A model generated the notes under the pieces. That model had not been told where the DNA came from, ran no database searches, and saw nothing but the letters and a program-made list of their open reading frames with translations. A program made the translations under genes and the position numbers. A DNA stretch of 64,000 nucleotides from the NCBI GenBank assembly GCA_022827055.1, contig JAJDTR010000033.1:58115-122114 (forward strand). The letters are read 5' to 3'. This document shows positions 27,231 to 37,710 of the stretch, one piece after another. How positions within the stretch are numbered: the stretch's first letter is position 1; the number at the start of each line of letters is the position of its first letter. This stretch comes from Candidatus Poribacteria bacterium (GTDB lineage Bacteria; Poribacteria; WGA-4E; JAJDTR01).

Positions 27231-27507
27231 CCCACGGTTAAGGTAGACTGCCCTGATGACCCCGCGAACATCTCCTCACAGAACTAAAGTATCCTCTATC
27301 TTTAGGTATTGTCCCCAATTTTGAAAGACCTGTCAGGTGCATCTTTAATATACAGCATTAGGCAGCGTAGGAAAAAAGATACAAGAGATGAGTAGCATTG
27401 TTCCCATTTTTCTTCGCAGTGAGCGTTCTGCGCCCCTCTAGCAATACGCTCCTAAACATCTGCCGTATACCTACAATCAGTTTAGACTTAATTACATGCA
27501 TTAGAAG

Positions 27508-28224
27508 GTGGTGCGGGTACGGCGAATGGCAAAGGTGTCCAAAACAGACATAGCGGTCATTACCATTTATGGAATGATGTTGTTGGCGTTCTGGTTGTAC
27601 TCCCGCTCTGCTTCGTTGTGGATTATCCACATCAACTTTGTGATTGCGGCAGTTCTTTTCAGTTACGGGATTTGGAAGGAACGAGAAACTTCCCGACATC
27701 TAGGGCAGAGCGTAATTTTTGGCGTTGTGGCATCGCTTACCTACATCCCGTTGGATTGGGGACTTTCCCAGGGCGTTGAATTCATTAATTATTTTCGTTC
27801 CGATCTAGCCATAATGCCTGCTGCTCCGTTGTGTGTAGTGTTCAGTTGGATGATTGCAATTACTTCGATTATCTACTTGTATTTTCGCCTGAACTCCATT
27901 TTGGCGCACTCCTTTGTTTCGGCAGGGATTGCGGGAATCGTTGCGTTTGTTGGCGTTTTAGTTCTAGACCAATTTGCATCCGCACGATTCCTATGGCACT
28001 GGAATTCTACGCCTTTAGCTGGAAAATATACAGTTGATTTTCCACAGATTGGATCGACGCCTGTTTTTGTACCTGTCAGTTTACTCTTGACTTTCGTGCT
28101 GTCACCCTATTACTTTTACAAGCGGCAACATACGATTGTCGCCGGTATACGATGCGGAGTGTTTATGGGGACGATGCTGTTCTGCGGTTTCGTCCTATTT
28201 TTAGCGCTTTACCGCTCGGTTTAA
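27508..28224 (+). CDS. Hypothetical multi-pass membrane protein
   Basis: Up to 239 residues with about six or seven hydrophobic segments (for example AVITIYGMMLLAFWLYS, INFVIAAVLFSYGIW, MIAITSIIYLYF and IAGIVAFVGVLVL). The family is not recognised. Start is uncertain: a GTG at 27508 overlaps an AGAAGG-like site, and the ATG at 27526 has no clear one. A downstream gap of 67 bp leads to hslV on the same strand, but no functional link is evident. Confidence 0.6.
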   Translation: MVRVRRMAKVSKTDIAVITIYGMMLLAFWLYSRSASLWIIHINFVIAAVLFSYGIWKERETSRHLGQSVIFGVVASLTYIPLDWGLSQGVEFINYFRSDLAIMPAAPLCVVFSWMIAITSIIYLYFRLNSILAHSFVSAGIAGIVAFVGVLVLDQFASARFLWHWNSTPLAGKYTVDFPQIGSTPVFVPVSLLLTFVLSPYYFYKRQHTIVAGIRCGVFMGTMLFCGFVLFLALYRSV

Positions 28225-28291
28225 CCGACATGTCAATCAATCGTGATAGTGGTAAATTTAGAGTGATTCATGATTCATATTAGGAGCGACG

Positions 28292-28825
28292 ATGATTAGG
28301 TCAACGACTATCTTGGCTGTACGCCGTGATAATCAAATTGCCATCGGGGGTGACGGACAGGTAACCCTAGGTGATACTGCAATTAAGCACAGCGCCAAGA
28401 AGATTAGGAAAATTCATGAGGATAGCGTTCTGCTCGGCTTCGCAGGCTCGGCTTCGGACGCGCTTACTTTGTATGAGAAATTGGAATCAAAATTGGAGCA
28501 GTACCGGGGAAATCTGCAGAGAGCCGCGGTGGAGTTGGCAAGGGATTGGAGAAGTGATCGTGTACTTAGAAGGGTTGATGCTCTGATGATTGCCATGGAT
28601 GCGGATGGCGGGTATCTTATTTCTGGCGCCGGAGACGTAATCTCTCCGGACGACAATGTATTAGCCATCGGTTCGGGCGGATCCGTCGCACTATCCGCAG
28701 CCAAGGCGCTGTTGAGTTTTTCGTCGCTCGCCGCCAAGGATATTGTTCAAGAAGGGTTGAAGATTACGAGCCGAATTTGTATCTATACCAATGACGAGAT
28801 TGCGATTGAATCGATTGAAACCTAA
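28292..28825 (+). CDS. hslV: ATP-dependent protease subunit HslV
   Basis: 177 residues. The catalytic N-terminal Thr lies in STTILAVRR after removal of a short propeptide. The proteasome-like blocks IAIGGDGQVTLGDTAIKHSAKKIRKI, GFAGSASDALTLYEKLE and ISGAGDVISPDDNVLAIGSGG are complete. AGGAGCGACG precedes the ATG. It forms the peptidase rings of the HslUV complex with the next gene. Confidence 0.97.
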   Translation: MIRSTTILAVRRDNQIAIGGDGQVTLGDTAIKHSAKKIRKIHEDSVLLGFAGSASDALTLYEKLESKLEQYRGNLQRAAVELARDWRSDRVLRRVDALMIAMDADGGYLISGAGDVISPDDNVLAIGSGGSVALSAAKALLSFSSLAAKDIVQEGLKITSRICIYTNDEIAIESIET

Positions 28826-28892
28826 TTGCCGCTTGGGCAGAGCATTCATTATCAATTTTCAGGTAAATTAATGACCAAACCGGAGGAATATC

Positions 28893-30401
28893 TTGGATAC
28901 ACAAAAGACTCCAACAGAGAACAAGACACTGCATAATTCTCTCACGCCAAAACAGATTGTTGCTGAACTTGACAAATATATCATAGGACAAGCCGAAGCC
29001 AAACGTTCAGTTGCCATTGCACTTCGTAACCGGGCGCGCCGACAGATGCTTGATGAGGATATACGAGATGAGGTCGCTCCCAAGAACATCATTATGATTG
29101 GTTCGACGGGGGTAGGAAAGACGGAAATTGCTCGTCGATTGGCGAGACTGGTTGACGCACCGTTTATCAAAGTAGAGGCATCAAAATATACCGAAGTCGG
29201 CTACGTTGGACGTGACGTGGAATCAATGATTCGCGATTTAACCGAACTTGCGGTGAACATGGTGAAAGCGGAACAGACCGAATCTGTGAAGGAAAGAGCG
29301 CTTGAGCAAGTGGAGGAACGGCTCTTGGACTACATCTACCCGCCGCCAACTTCATTGAAGAAAAGCCGAGAAGACGAATCGGGAGACGAGGAGGAGTTCG
29401 CCGAAAGGGAAGATCTTGAAGGGGAATCCCAAGAGATACCTGAATTATCTGCCGGGATGATAGAAATTGCGGATGAGCCAGTAGAACCGGAGTCCGTTCG
29501 AAAACAGAGAGAGGAACGGTATTTAAGAACTCGAGAGAAGTTTCGCAAACAGCTTCGTGATGGCAAACTTGAAGACAAGCCCGTTGAAATCAGTGTCAAA
29601 AATCGCTCAGCTCCTCTTATTGAGATTTTCTCGCCAGGGGGAATTGAGGAGATGGACATTAATTTCAAGGATGTGTTCGGTGGACTAATGCCTAAACAGA
29701 CGAAGACTCGTCGATTAACTGTCTCCGAAGCCCGCCAAATCTTGATGCAGGAAGAGGCTGAAAAATTAATTGACATGGACACTGTCGTGGGCGAGGCAGT
29801 TTCGCGCGTAGAAGACACAGGGCTTGTTTTTCTTGACGAAATCGACAAGATTGCCGGTCGAGAATCCAAGTCGGGACCTGATGTTTCCCGGGAAGGCGTC
29901 CAACGCGACATTTTGCCAATAATTGAGGGGTGCACGGTAGCGACCAAGTACGGCATGGTACGCACCGACCACATTTTGTTTATCGCGGCAGGGGCATTTC
30001 ATATGTCTAAACCGGCGGACCTCATTCCCGAGTTGCAGGGGCGCTTCCCGATTCGCGTTGAACTTAAGAGTCTAGGCGAGGGCGACTTTAAGCGAATACT
30101 TACGGAACCCAAGAACGCGCTTGTAAAACAGTACATCGCCATGATGGAGACCGAAGAGTTGAATATTTCGATTCGTGAGGACGCCATTGATGAGATTTCC
30201 GCGCTCGCGTATCGCGTGAACGAAGCTGTCGAGGATATTGGCGCCCGCCGCTTGCATACCATCATGGAAAAGCTATTCGAAGAAATATCGTTTGAAGCCC
30301 CGGATCTTGAGGACAAAGTTATCGTGGTTGATGCAGAATACGTCAACGGGCAATTATCCGACATTGTTAAAGACGAAGATCTTAGCCGGTATGTTTTATA
30401 A
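28893..30401 (+). CDS. hslU: HslU ATPase subunit of HslUV protease
   Basis: 502 residues from TTG at 28893, 5 nt after a strong GGAGGA site; an ATG at 28871 is in another frame. Walker A GSTGVGKT (about residues 70-77), Walker [12 protein letters not shown], sensor stretch GRFPIRVEL, and the C-terminal DEDLSRYVL that docks into HslV. An acidic insertion domain (I domain) lies at about residues 130-210. It unfolds proteins and feeds them into HslV. Confidence 0.97.
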   Translation: MDTQKTPTENKTLHNSLTPKQIVAELDKYIIGQAEAKRSVAIALRNRARRQMLDEDIRDEVAPKNIIMIGSTGVGKTEIARRLARLVDAPFIKVEASKYTEVGYVGRDVESMIRDLTELAVNMVKAEQTESVKERALEQVEERLLDYIYPPPTSLKKSREDESGDEEEFAEREDLEGESQEIPELSAGMIEIADEPVEPESVRKQREERYLRTREKFRKQLRDGKLEDKPVEISVKNRSAPLIEIFSPGGIEEMDINFKDVFGGLMPKQTKTRRLTVSEARQILMQEEAEKLIDMDTVVGEAVSRVEDTGLVFLDEIDKIAGRESKSGPDVSREGVQRDILPIIEGCTVATKYGMVRTDHILFIAAGAFHMSKPADLIPELQGRFPIRVELKSLGEGDFKRILTEPKNALVKQYIAMMETEELNISIREDAIDEISALAYRVNEAVEDIGARRLHTIMEKLFEEISFEAPDLEDKVIVVDAEYVNGQLSDIVKDEDLSRYVL

Positions 30402-30547
30402 TTTGAAGGCTTCAAGCGGGTGCGGGCAGTGACAGATGTATCATGACTTTTGTCGAATCACCAAAATCTCAACGAAGCCGGATGACCAAGCACGGCTTAC
30501 AATGGATGCAGATTAGATGTACGCCTCATCAACGAAAGGGGGTAGCA

Positions 30548-31342
30548 ATGGGAATACTAGATGGCAAAACTGCACTGGTGACCGGCGGCGGACGCGGAAT
30601 TGGCAAGGGTATCGCAGTAGAGTTAGCCAAGGAGGGTGCAGACGTAATTATCGCCGATATTGACCTCGACAACGCTGAAAACACCGCAATCGAACTCCGC
30701 GAATTGGGGCGAAAGGTTACGGTTGTCGAGATGGACATCACGCAGGAAGCATCTGTGGCGTCGGCGGTTTCGAGCGCACTTGGCGAGCACAACCAGATTA
30801 ACATCTTGGTTAATAACGCAGGCATTATGGGTGACCACGTCCTTGGAGATGAAGTTCAATTAAAAAGTTGGGACAAGTGTTTCGAGGTCAACCTTAGGGG
30901 CATTTGGGTTGTGAGCCGCGCGATTGTTGGCCACTTCAAAGAGATAGGCGGCGGCAAGATTGTGAACATCGCCTCCGTCGCGGGGCGGCATGGGAGCGGC
31001 AAGCATGCCGACTATTCAGCATCGAAGGCGGGTGCAATCAGCGTTACACAATCTTTGGCAAACGAACTCGGGCCATTCAACGTTAATGTCAACGCTGTCT
31101 GTCCAGGGGTGCTTTGGACAGCCATGTGGCGGCAACTTGAAGGCATGTATTCTCGCGACGCTTCGGAGGAGAACGTAAATCAGCGGAAAATCTTTGAGGG
31201 GCTGATTAAAGATCGCTGTGCGCTTAACAGGGAACAGACACCGGAAGACGTCGGAATGCTCGTCGCATTTCTTGTCTCAGAGCGGTCGCGCAACATCACC
31301 GGCCAAGCCATTAACGTCGATGGCGGAATGTTTATGAATTGA
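30548..31342 (+). CDS. Short-chain dehydrogenase/reductase
   Basis: 264 residues from the ATG at 30548, preceded by AAGGGGGTAGC. An in-frame open stretch begins at 30443 but lacks family similarity. NAD(P) site TGGGRGIG, the NNAG motif, catalytic Ser in NIASVAGRHG and the YSASK active site, then PGVLWTAMW and the C-terminal NITGQAINVDGG. The aspartate (IADID) after strand 2 favours NAD over NADP. Substrate unknown; the gene lies near a sugar- or hydroxyacid-type dehydrogenase, which hints at carbohydrate or hydroxyacid metabolism. Confidence 0.93.
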   Translation: MGILDGKTALVTGGGRGIGKGIAVELAKEGADVIIADIDLDNAENTAIELRELGRKVTVVEMDITQEASVASAVSSALGEHNQINILVNNAGIMGDHVLGDEVQLKSWDKCFEVNLRGIWVVSRAIVGHFKEIGGGKIVNIASVAGRHGSGKHADYSASKAGAISVTQSLANELGPFNVNVNAVCPGVLWTAMWRQLEGMYSRDASEENVNQRKIFEGLIKDRCALNREQTPEDVGMLVAFLVSERSRNITGQAINVDGGMFMN

Positions 31343-31455
31343 CGGAAGAACACGTCAAGGTCTAATGACACACATTCCAACCCACAGCAAGCCTTATGAG
31401 AAGTGGGGAACGAATAGCCGTGAACTGCTCTTGGTGACCCAGGCGCAACCGTAAT

Positions 31456-32514
31456 CTAATTCAACCAAGTGTCAGGGTTTAGCCCTACGGCGCGAGCTTC
31501 GTCACAGATGGCTCCCCACGTTGTTTCGTCAATCGTGATTCCCTCGGAGGATTTGCGTTCGGCAGTCAGGAATTCCGGTTCTCCGGGCGACAAAATTTCC
31601 GAGAACCCGGGGGCGACACGGCTTGACTTGACGTGCACAATCAAATCCTCAATTTCTTTATAATACGTCTCCAACTCGGTGAAATGGTCGATATTGTAGA
31701 CGGTGAAGAGAACCCCATTGCTGACCATCTTCGTTTCGCCCGCCGCACAGCCTTGACCGCTCAACGCCCCGCCTAAGAGTTCCACAACGAAACTGAGTCC
31801 ATATCCCTTGTAGGCGACAACCCCGCCCATCGGGAGAATCGCGCCCGGCGGGTCCGCCTTAAACGCCCGCGGATCCGTCGTCGGGTTGGCTTGATTGTCG
31901 ATTATCCATCCTTCGGGTACTTTCTTCCCCGCATTGATGGCAACTCGGATTTTCCCCTCCGCTACAACCGAGGTGGTCATGTCAACAAGGAGTGGGTTTT
32001 CGTCACGGCGAGGAGCAGAAAAAGCGATCGGGTTGGTCGAAAGTCTGCCATCAATTCCGCCGTAAGGGGCAATCTGGTAACCGAGCCGTCCGGCATTGAC
32101 GAAAACAAGCCCCATCATTTCAGAGCGCGCTGCCTTTAAAGCGTACGCCCCAGCCCGTCCGACGTGGCTCGTATTGCGCAACACCACCGTGCTGGTGCCA
32201 TATTGGCGCGCTTTCTCCATCGCTAGATTCATAGCAAAATTTCCGCCAATTTGACCGAGCGCGCCTTGGGCATCCACGACGGCGGTACAAGGGTTTTCGC
32301 GGACGATTACGGGCGTGGCGCGCGGCTGATAGGGGCCATTTCTGAGGGCGTTGGCATACTCGGCATACCGAATGGCGCCGTGCGAGTCGTGTCCAAAAAG
32401 GCTCGATTCCACGAGATGATCGGTCACAGCGTGAGCGTCTTCCGGCAAGCAGCCTGCCGCTTCAAACAGGTCGTAGCCGACTTGCCGTAGAGTTTCCGGA
32501 AGGAGGGTGGGCAT
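31456..32514 (-). CDS. Ldh2-family malate/L-lactate dehydrogenase-like oxidoreductase
   Basis: 352 residues from the ATG at 32514 (AAGGA six nt upstream; a neighbouring ATG at 32517 is too close). Hallmarks of the Ldh2/AllD/YlbC family: DSHGAIRYAEY near residue 50, the cofactor-facing NTSHVGRAGAYALKAA, YGGIDGRLSTNPIAFSAP and LVDMTTSVVAEGKI. These NAD(P)-dependent enzymes act on malate, lactate, ureidoglycolate, sulfolactate or related hydroxyacids. It is convergent with the SDR gene. Confidence 0.9.
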   Translation of the reverse strand: MPTLLPETLRQVGYDLFEAAGCLPEDAHAVTDHLVESSLFGHDSHGAIRYAEYANALRNGPYQPRATPVIVRENPCTAVVDAQGALGQIGGNFAMNLAMEKARQYGTSTVVLRNTSHVGRAGAYALKAARSEMMGLVFVNAGRLGYQIAPYGGIDGRLSTNPIAFSAPRRDENPLLVDMTTSVVAEGKIRVAINAGKKVPEGWIIDNQANPTTDPRAFKADPPGAILPMGGVVAYKGYGLSFVVELLGGALSGQGCAAGETKMVSNGVLFTVYNIDHFTELETYYKEIEDLIVHVKSSRVAPGFSEILSPGEPEFLTAERKSSEGITIDETTWGAICDEARAVGLNPDTWLN

Positions 32515-32529
32515 CATGATTCCTTTCAA

Positions 32530-32901
32530 TTTGAAGATTTTGAGAAGTCAAGCAAGAATTCAGTGTTTCAATAAGATTTGATATAAGGCTAGGCATAAAT
32601 ACGCTCATCAACTGTGATCCAAGGGAGCCACAATTGACTCCAGGAGATCGATTTCATCAAATCGAATGTGAGTTCCGCAACGTGACCTACAACACTGCTG
32701 CCTCACGCACCAGAATCCCCGTCAGGGGGACACGTTGGATAACGACCAGAAAAAATCATCGAAAAAGGACTGCTAGAAAAAGGATCTCAAAAGCTGGCTC
32801 GCTCTGGAACCCTATCGTCCTCTTTGTTCACTCGGTTGACGGCACCCAAAATGAAATTAACTTGCCACATCCCAATGGGGTTGATAGGACTGTAAATTTG
32901 T
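32530..32901. other. Intergenic stretch, nothing recognised
   Basis: About 370 bp. A plus-strand open frame (32634-33029) overlaps the next gene and is not supported. Confidence 0.5.
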
Positions 32902-33816
32902 TTACGGCATTGTGTAATCGTCCGGGTTGTTCTTCCGCCAATTCGGGAGGTATCCTTGTTTGTGCCCGAAGCCGTAAGAGGGACCGATTTGATTCACACT
33001 TGACCAGGGCCAGGCTTGGCCACCGATGAGACGGAATTCATCGCCATTGCCGCATAACCAATAGAACATGTGTGCGACGTATCTTGCTACGCCGTGTCCA
33101 CCGTAATCTGCTGTCTGAAAATCAAATTCCGGTTCCTGCTTCCAATCTCGAATGGGCGGCACGGTTCGCCAATAACTGTATTTCAGCATGTGGCGCAGCC
33201 CTTTTGCCGTGGACTCACCGCGGCGGTGGAGAATACTCTGCGAATGGATAACAAACGAACCCGCCGGACCATCAGTTGAAACACCTTTCTCGGCGATGTC
33301 TCGGCTTGTTGAGCGAATGTGTGAACCGGGCAAAAGCTCTGTTGGACCCATTTCCAGCGGTGTATCCTGTGGAAAGTAGAAAACTTCGAGAAAGTTGATT
33401 TCGGGTCCAAAAACATGATCGGCATCGTGATGCCACTCCTGTGCAGGCATTGGGCACTCAACACGGTGGTTACTCACCAGCACTGGTAATCCGACGTTCA
33501 TTCCGAGCAATGAACGCAACGCGCCTGCAAGTTTTCGATTCAGCAGGACATGCTCAATGAACCAGTCCTCAAGCAAGATAGAACTCGGTTCATGTGTGTC
33601 CCTAATTCGCTCTAAATCGGCAGGTGTCATCCCGTCAGGCATGAAACTCGGATTTATGGGCACATCTCCGTTGAGGTAGTCGTATGCCCGCTGATTAATC
33701 TCGTCAGGCACTCCCCCATGAAGTTGCAGATATCCATCACGGCAGAACTGTAATACTTGCGAATCGGTGAGTGCCGGTTCACAATCAAAGGTGCGGTTTA
33801 CCTCGTCGTATTTCAT
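32902..33816 (-). CDS. Phytanoyl-CoA dioxygenase (PhyH) family protein
   Basis: 304 residues from the ATG at 33816, with AAGGA upstream. The facial triad is visible: His-His-Asp in EWHHDAD (HxD), and the distal His in SILHRRG, with Arg in GLRHMLKYSYW. EMGPTELLPGSHIRS is the usual core. Fe(II)/2-oxoglutarate-dependent hydroxylases of this type act on small molecules; the substrate is unknown. Unlike the PhyH-like protein at 8.5 kb it retains HxD. Confidence 0.88.
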   Translation of the reverse strand: MKYDEVNRTFDCEPALTDSQVLQFCRDGYLQLHGGVPDEINQRAYDYLNGDVPINPSFMPDGMTPADLERIRDTHEPSSILLEDWFIEHVLLNRKLAGALRSLLGMNVGLPVLVSNHRVECPMPAQEWHHDADHVFGPEINFLEVFYFPQDTPLEMGPTELLPGSHIRSTSRDIAEKGVSTDGPAGSFVIHSQSILHRRGESTAKGLRHMLKYSYWRTVPPIRDWKQEPEFDFQTADYGGHGVARYVAHMFYWLCGNGDEFRLIGGQAWPWSSVNQIGPSYGFGHKQGYLPNWRKNNPDDYTMP

Positions 33817-33836
33817 CTTTGATTCCTTCACACGTC

Positions 33837-34247
33837 TTATTTTTCCATTCTAAAGACACCGATTCTGAAGCCGTATGTCTTGTAAAAGGCAACGGCATCC
33901 CTGTTTTGAGCGAGCACGTCCAGTCTAACTTTCTTATCCGTCCACACGTTTTCGTACAACCAATCGAGCAACTGTGTAGCGATGCCTCTTCGTCGATGCG
34001 ATCTGTCCACGTATAATTGCCGCATATAGTAGTATCCACCATCATCTCTATATAGGCAGTAGGCGACAATGCATCCGTTGTCCTTCACCATATAACAGAT
34101 ATAATCGGTTTTCAGCCACTCTTTCATCCGTTGAGCAAGCTGGTCTCTGTTCATTGGATTGGGATGCCCCTCATCCTCAATGAGGTGCTGGTTCAAGCCA
34201 GCAAGTGTTTCGGCATCGGTGAGTTCGGCTCGCACGATTTCCATCAC
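33837..34247 (-). CDS. GNAT-family N-acetyltransferase
   Basis: 136 residues. Acetyl-CoA site RQLYVDRSHRRRGIATQLLDWLYE and the C-terminal NRDAVAFYKTYGF are typical. It ends 20 bp upstream of the PhyH gene on the same strand, so they may be cotranscribed. Substrate unknown. Confidence 0.88.
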   Translation of the reverse strand: MMEIVRAELTDAETLAGLNQHLIEDEGHPNPMNRDQLAQRMKEWLKTDYICYMVKDNGCIVAYCLYRDDGGYYYMRQLYVDRSHRRRGIATQLLDWLYENVWTDKKVRLDVLAQNRDAVAFYKTYGFRIGVFRMEK

Positions 34248-34285
34248 ACCATTAACCTAAACATGTCGACTTCGCACTGCCCTGT

Positions 34286-35284
34286 TTAACACGATTCTTC
34301 TCCCCACACGCTTGACATGGATGTTGTTAGCCGTTGAAAGACTTGCTGAACCGTTACGGCATCGACCACGGCGCAACTTTCCGCTCCGCAGCCGCCCGGA
34401 TCTTTCCCGGGATGACACGGGTTGCAACCGAGATCCAATTCACTTCGCACCACAATATGCTCCTCGCCATAGGGACCGCTCCGATGATGGTTCGTGGAGC
34501 CGAATATAGCGACGACCGATGTACCAACCGCAGCGGCAATGTGCATGGGTCCCGTATCATTCCCAAGATATACATCGCAGGCCTCAATCAGGGCGGCAAC
34601 CTGCCGTAAGTTCCGGTTTTTCACGACAACGGGCTCCAGACTCAGCAATTCGGCAACTTGGGCTTGTAACGAGAATTCGTCGGGGCCAGCGAACAACATG
34701 ATTTGGGCGTTTCGTCTGTCGCGCAATAGATTCGCAATTCGGGCAAAATTCGTCGGCTGCCAAAGTTTGTACCGCCAATTTCCGCCGGGATGAATGCCTA
34801 CAATCGGTCGATTGCTCGTTATGGTATTTTCGCTCAAGAATCTGTCACGGTCTGCAATCTCCTGATCGGTAAACCGAAGCTGAGGTCGCGCGCCGACAGT
34901 ATCAACTCCATGCCGTCGAAGCACCTCAAGGTAGCGATTCACGGCATGTGTTTCGCTGCTTCGCCGTACCATCCCCCAATGTGCTCCGCCAACAAAGCGT
35001 GACCAGAGACTATCTCGGAGGTTTATGATCAGATCGAACCGCCTGCCTCGCAAGGAACTGATGAGGCGACATTTTCCTCTCCAACCGTCGTGTTCGCTCC
35101 GATTATCGTAGACAAGAACATGATCGATGCCCGGATCTCCGGCGAGGAGATGAAAGGCTCGGGTGCCGACGAGCAAGGAAATCTTGGCATCGGGAAAATG
35201 ACGGCGAAGAGGAGCAATCACCGCTGTGGAGAGGGTCGCATCGCCAATAAAACTGAAACTGAAAACCAAGATATTTTTAATCAT
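34286..35284 (-). CDS. Glycosyltransferase family 9 (heptosyltransferase-like)
   Basis: 332 residues. N-terminal SFSFIGDATLSTAVIAPLRRHFP and C-terminal VYLGNDTGPMHIAAAVGTSVVAIFGSTN give the GT9 pattern with the nucleotide-sugar binding NDTGPMH. A Cys cluster (LGCNPC..DPGGCG..SCAV) near the end is also typical of GT9. Members add heptose or similar sugars to LPS core or other glycans. It is the last gene of a three-transferase run. Confidence 0.9.
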   Translation of the reverse strand: MIKNILVFSFSFIGDATLSTAVIAPLRRHFPDAKISLLVGTRAFHLLAGDPGIDHVLVYDNRSEHDGWRGKCRLISSLRGRRFDLIINLRDSLWSRFVGGAHWGMVRRSSETHAVNRYLEVLRRHGVDTVGARPQLRFTDQEIADRDRFLSENTITSNRPIVGIHPGGNWRYKLWQPTNFARIANLLRDRRNAQIMLFAGPDEFSLQAQVAELLSLEPVVVKNRNLRQVAALIEACDVYLGNDTGPMHIAAAVGTSVVAIFGSTNHHRSGPYGEEHIVVRSELDLGCNPCHPGKDPGGCGAESCAVVDAVTVQQVFQRLTTSMSSVWGEESC

Positions 35285-35341
35285 GCCTCAAGAATCGTGG
35301 CGCGCGATTCGTCCAGCAGTGATGAATCCATCGATTTCAAG

Positions 35342-36601
35342 CTATTTCAAATCGCCTTTTTCGTCGGCAGACGTCTCAATCAGATTTATTGCTATTCCCA
35401 AACCATCTTCCGCACTGATTTTTTCGCCTAACGCCCGGGCTGTTTCCGCCATTGACTTGGAGGCGATTGTCTCATGGATGCGCCGTGCCAACCTTCCGGC
35501 AGTCAGATCGCATCGGTATATCGGTCTTGGGGCAACACCAATGCTGTGCAATCTTTTACCCCAATACGGCTGATCGGCAAGGTGGGGAATTACAATTGAG
35601 GGTACTCCGGCGCGGCAAGCGGACGCGGTAGTACCAGCACCGCCGTGATGCACCACACACGTCCCTTGAGGAAAGAGAAAATTATGCGGCACGTATTCGA
35701 CGAAGCAGATTGACTCTGGCGGATCGGGTAACTGCAGATTGCCCCACCCCGCCTGGATTACCGCACGTTGGCCGCTGAGTTCAACTCCTTCGATGAGAAT
35801 TCGCGTTGTTTCGGCTCCCTGAGTCCCGCCCATTGAACCGAACGAAATGACAACGGGAGGCGTCCCGCTATTCAAGAAATCTTGCAGCGCTGATGGAACT
35901 TCGTATTCGGACTCGTCAAGAAACCATGCGCCCGTATATCTGTGATTCTGAGGTAAATCCGATGGCGGCGGACTAATATGCGGGGAGGCGGCGAGCAAAT
36001 TCAGTTGCCGTGAATACATGCCTTCAATTCCGACCAGCTTCCGCCTTCGCCCGCCCACGGAGGCTATAAACTCGTTGAAGACCGGATCAGCCCACTTTCG
36101 TATCAGCCATTCCGCAACGTTCCATGCTAGGCGATTCAGATGAAGTCCAAGGTTAGGTACCGGATAAGGCGAGTCGTCGGCAGTTTTGATGAATCCCGGA
36201 CAGTAGCTTACAGTTAGCCACGGGAGTTTATTTTTAATTGCGGCTTCTTGCCCGGGTACATCGGCTGAATGGCAAATCGCGAGGTCGTAACCCTCCATTC
36301 CTCGTAAGCAGTCTTGATACCACACGTCGGCATCCGCCAAGATTCCGTCTTTCACAATTCGAATTGCCGATTCAAGCGGATTCTTAATCCGGACCAAATC
36401 GTCCATTAGTCCGTGGAACCGATCGAAGTTGAAGGGGATACCAACAGCGTAAAAGTCAACCCCGACCTCCTCGAATCGGTTTTGATAAAGGTTGGACGCA
36501 CATACCCGAATATCGTGGCCAGCGGCGACTAACCGTTCCGACAAGGCAACAAATGGGTAGACATCACCGGCTGTTCCCCAAGTGCTCAATACGATTCGCA
36601 T
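35342..36601 (-). CDS. UGT-like glycosyltransferase (GT1/GT28 fold)
   Basis: About 420 residues from the ATG at 36601; the open frame runs further upstream but the family starts here with MRIVLSTWGTAGDVYPFVALSERLVAAGHDI. The donor-site block VVHHGGAGTTASACRAGVPSIVIPHLADQPYWGKRL is the sterol-glucosyltransferase / glycolipid type. It should attach a sugar from an NDP donor to a lipid, sterol or glycan acceptor. It lies between two GT9 genes. Confidence 0.88.
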   Translation of the reverse strand: MRIVLSTWGTAGDVYPFVALSERLVAAGHDIRVCASNLYQNRFEEVGVDFYAVGIPFNFDRFHGLMDDLVRIKNPLESAIRIVKDGILADADVWYQDCLRGMEGYDLAICHSADVPGQEAAIKNKLPWLTVSYCPGFIKTADDSPYPVPNLGLHLNRLAWNVAEWLIRKWADPVFNEFIASVGGRRRKLVGIEGMYSRQLNLLAASPHISPPPSDLPQNHRYTGAWFLDESEYEVPSALQDFLNSGTPPVVISFGSMGGTQGAETTRILIEGVELSGQRAVIQAGWGNLQLPDPPESICFVEYVPHNFLFPQGTCVVHHGGAGTTASACRAGVPSIVIPHLADQPYWGKRLHSIGVAPRPIYRCDLTAGRLARRIHETIASKSMAETARALGEKISAEDGLGIAINLIETSADEKGDLK

Positions 36602-36660
36602 GTCAACTTCAATTTGCAAAATGCGAGAATCACACTGACGTTCTCTCCATCCTCTCGGTG

Positions 36661-37710
36661 CTAATTGGACGAAAGTCCACTTACCTTCCGTGCAACTTCG
36701 TTCCACACTACATCAACCGGCAACTTTTTGGTGCATTCCCAGCCGATTTTGCATTTATGTGCGCTGCATGGCCAGCAGGGCATGTCGCGCCTCACGATGG
36801 TAGCTTTTTCACTTAACGGCTCCCAAGCGACGTAATCGGTGGGACCGAAAATTGCCACCATAGGCACGTTTAGGGCGGCAGCGATGTGCATTGGGCCAGA
36901 GTCGTTGCAGACAACAAGGTTGCAATGTTCCATCAGGGCGGCGAGATGGCGAATTGACTCCGGTGCATGGGCGATTGACGGGTGGGTCATAATTTTCTGT
37001 ATATGCCGCGTCAGGTGCGCTTCGTTGGGACCTCGCAAGATTAGGATTTTTGCATTGTGTTCACTCGCCAACCAATCAGCTAGCCTAGCATAATTTTCGC
37101 TGGGCCACTGCTTATCAAACGAACTCCCGCCAGGGTGGAGACAAACAAGGAAATCGTTGGGGTGAATGCCCCACTCCGCAAGTTGCCCTTTTGCAAACGA
37201 GACTTCATTTTCCAGCAAGTTGAATATAAGCTTCCGATTGCCTTCACCCGTGCTGATAAGACGCATCAACTCCAAATTCCGATCTACCTCGTGAACATGC
37301 CCTTTCTCGTAGCTACCCCTCCACTTGAGCGTTAATGTCCCTTTCGCGTGCTTCTGGTAGCGTCCCAATCGGTAGCGCGCTCCGGAGAGTAGCGCGGCTA
37401 AGTTCGACCATGAAGCCGTACGCATGGCAATGGCGAGATCGAATTCTTCTCGACGCAGACGGCGATAGAATCTCAATCGATCGCGCAGTCGTCGGTGAAT
37501 ACCCTCCCGGTCAAAAATCAAGACTCGATTGACGTGAGGATTTCCGGTTAAAACCGGCGCATTCAGTGGTTGGGCGAGTACGCAAATCTCTGCGCCGGGG
37601 TAATTCTCGCGCAGCAGTGCGATTGCGGGTGTGGAGTTGAGCAAATCACCGATGCCGTCGTTGCGAATGACCAGGATCTTGTTGATGTTGGGGAGCAAGC
37701 GATCAGACAT
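36661..37710 (-). CDS. Glycosyltransferase family 9 (heptosyltransferase-like)
   Basis: About 349 residues from the ATG at 37710; an earlier in-frame start at 37800 lies before the family boundary. NKILVIRNDGIGDLLNSTPAIALLRENYPGAEI, CLHPGGSSFDKQWP and NLVVCNDSGPMHIAAALNVPMVAIFGPTD mark GT9. The end carries a Cys group (MPCWPCSAHKCKIGWEC). It precedes the UGT-like gene by about 60 bp on the same strand. Confidence 0.9.
   Translation of the reverse strand: MSDRLLPNINKILVIRNDGIGDLLNSTPAIALLRENYPGAEICVLAQPLNAPVLTGNPHVNRVLIFDREGIHRRLRDRLRFYRRLRREEFDLAIAMRTASWSNLAALLSGARYRLGRYQKHAKGTLTLKWRGSYEKGHVHEVDRNLELMRLISTGEGNRKLIFNLLENEVSFAKGQLAEWGIHPNDFLVCLHPGGSSFDKQWPSENYARLADWLASEHNAKILILRGPNEAHLTRHIQKIMTHPSIAHAPESIRHLAALMEHCNLVVCNDSGPMHIAAALNVPMVAIFGPTDYVAWEPLSEKATIVRRDMPCWPCSAHKCKIGWECTKKLPVDVVWNEVARKVSGLSSN

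Noticed and set aside
32634..33029. Plus-strand frame overlapping the second PhyH gene
   Set aside because: Overlaps a well-supported gene and has no family signal.
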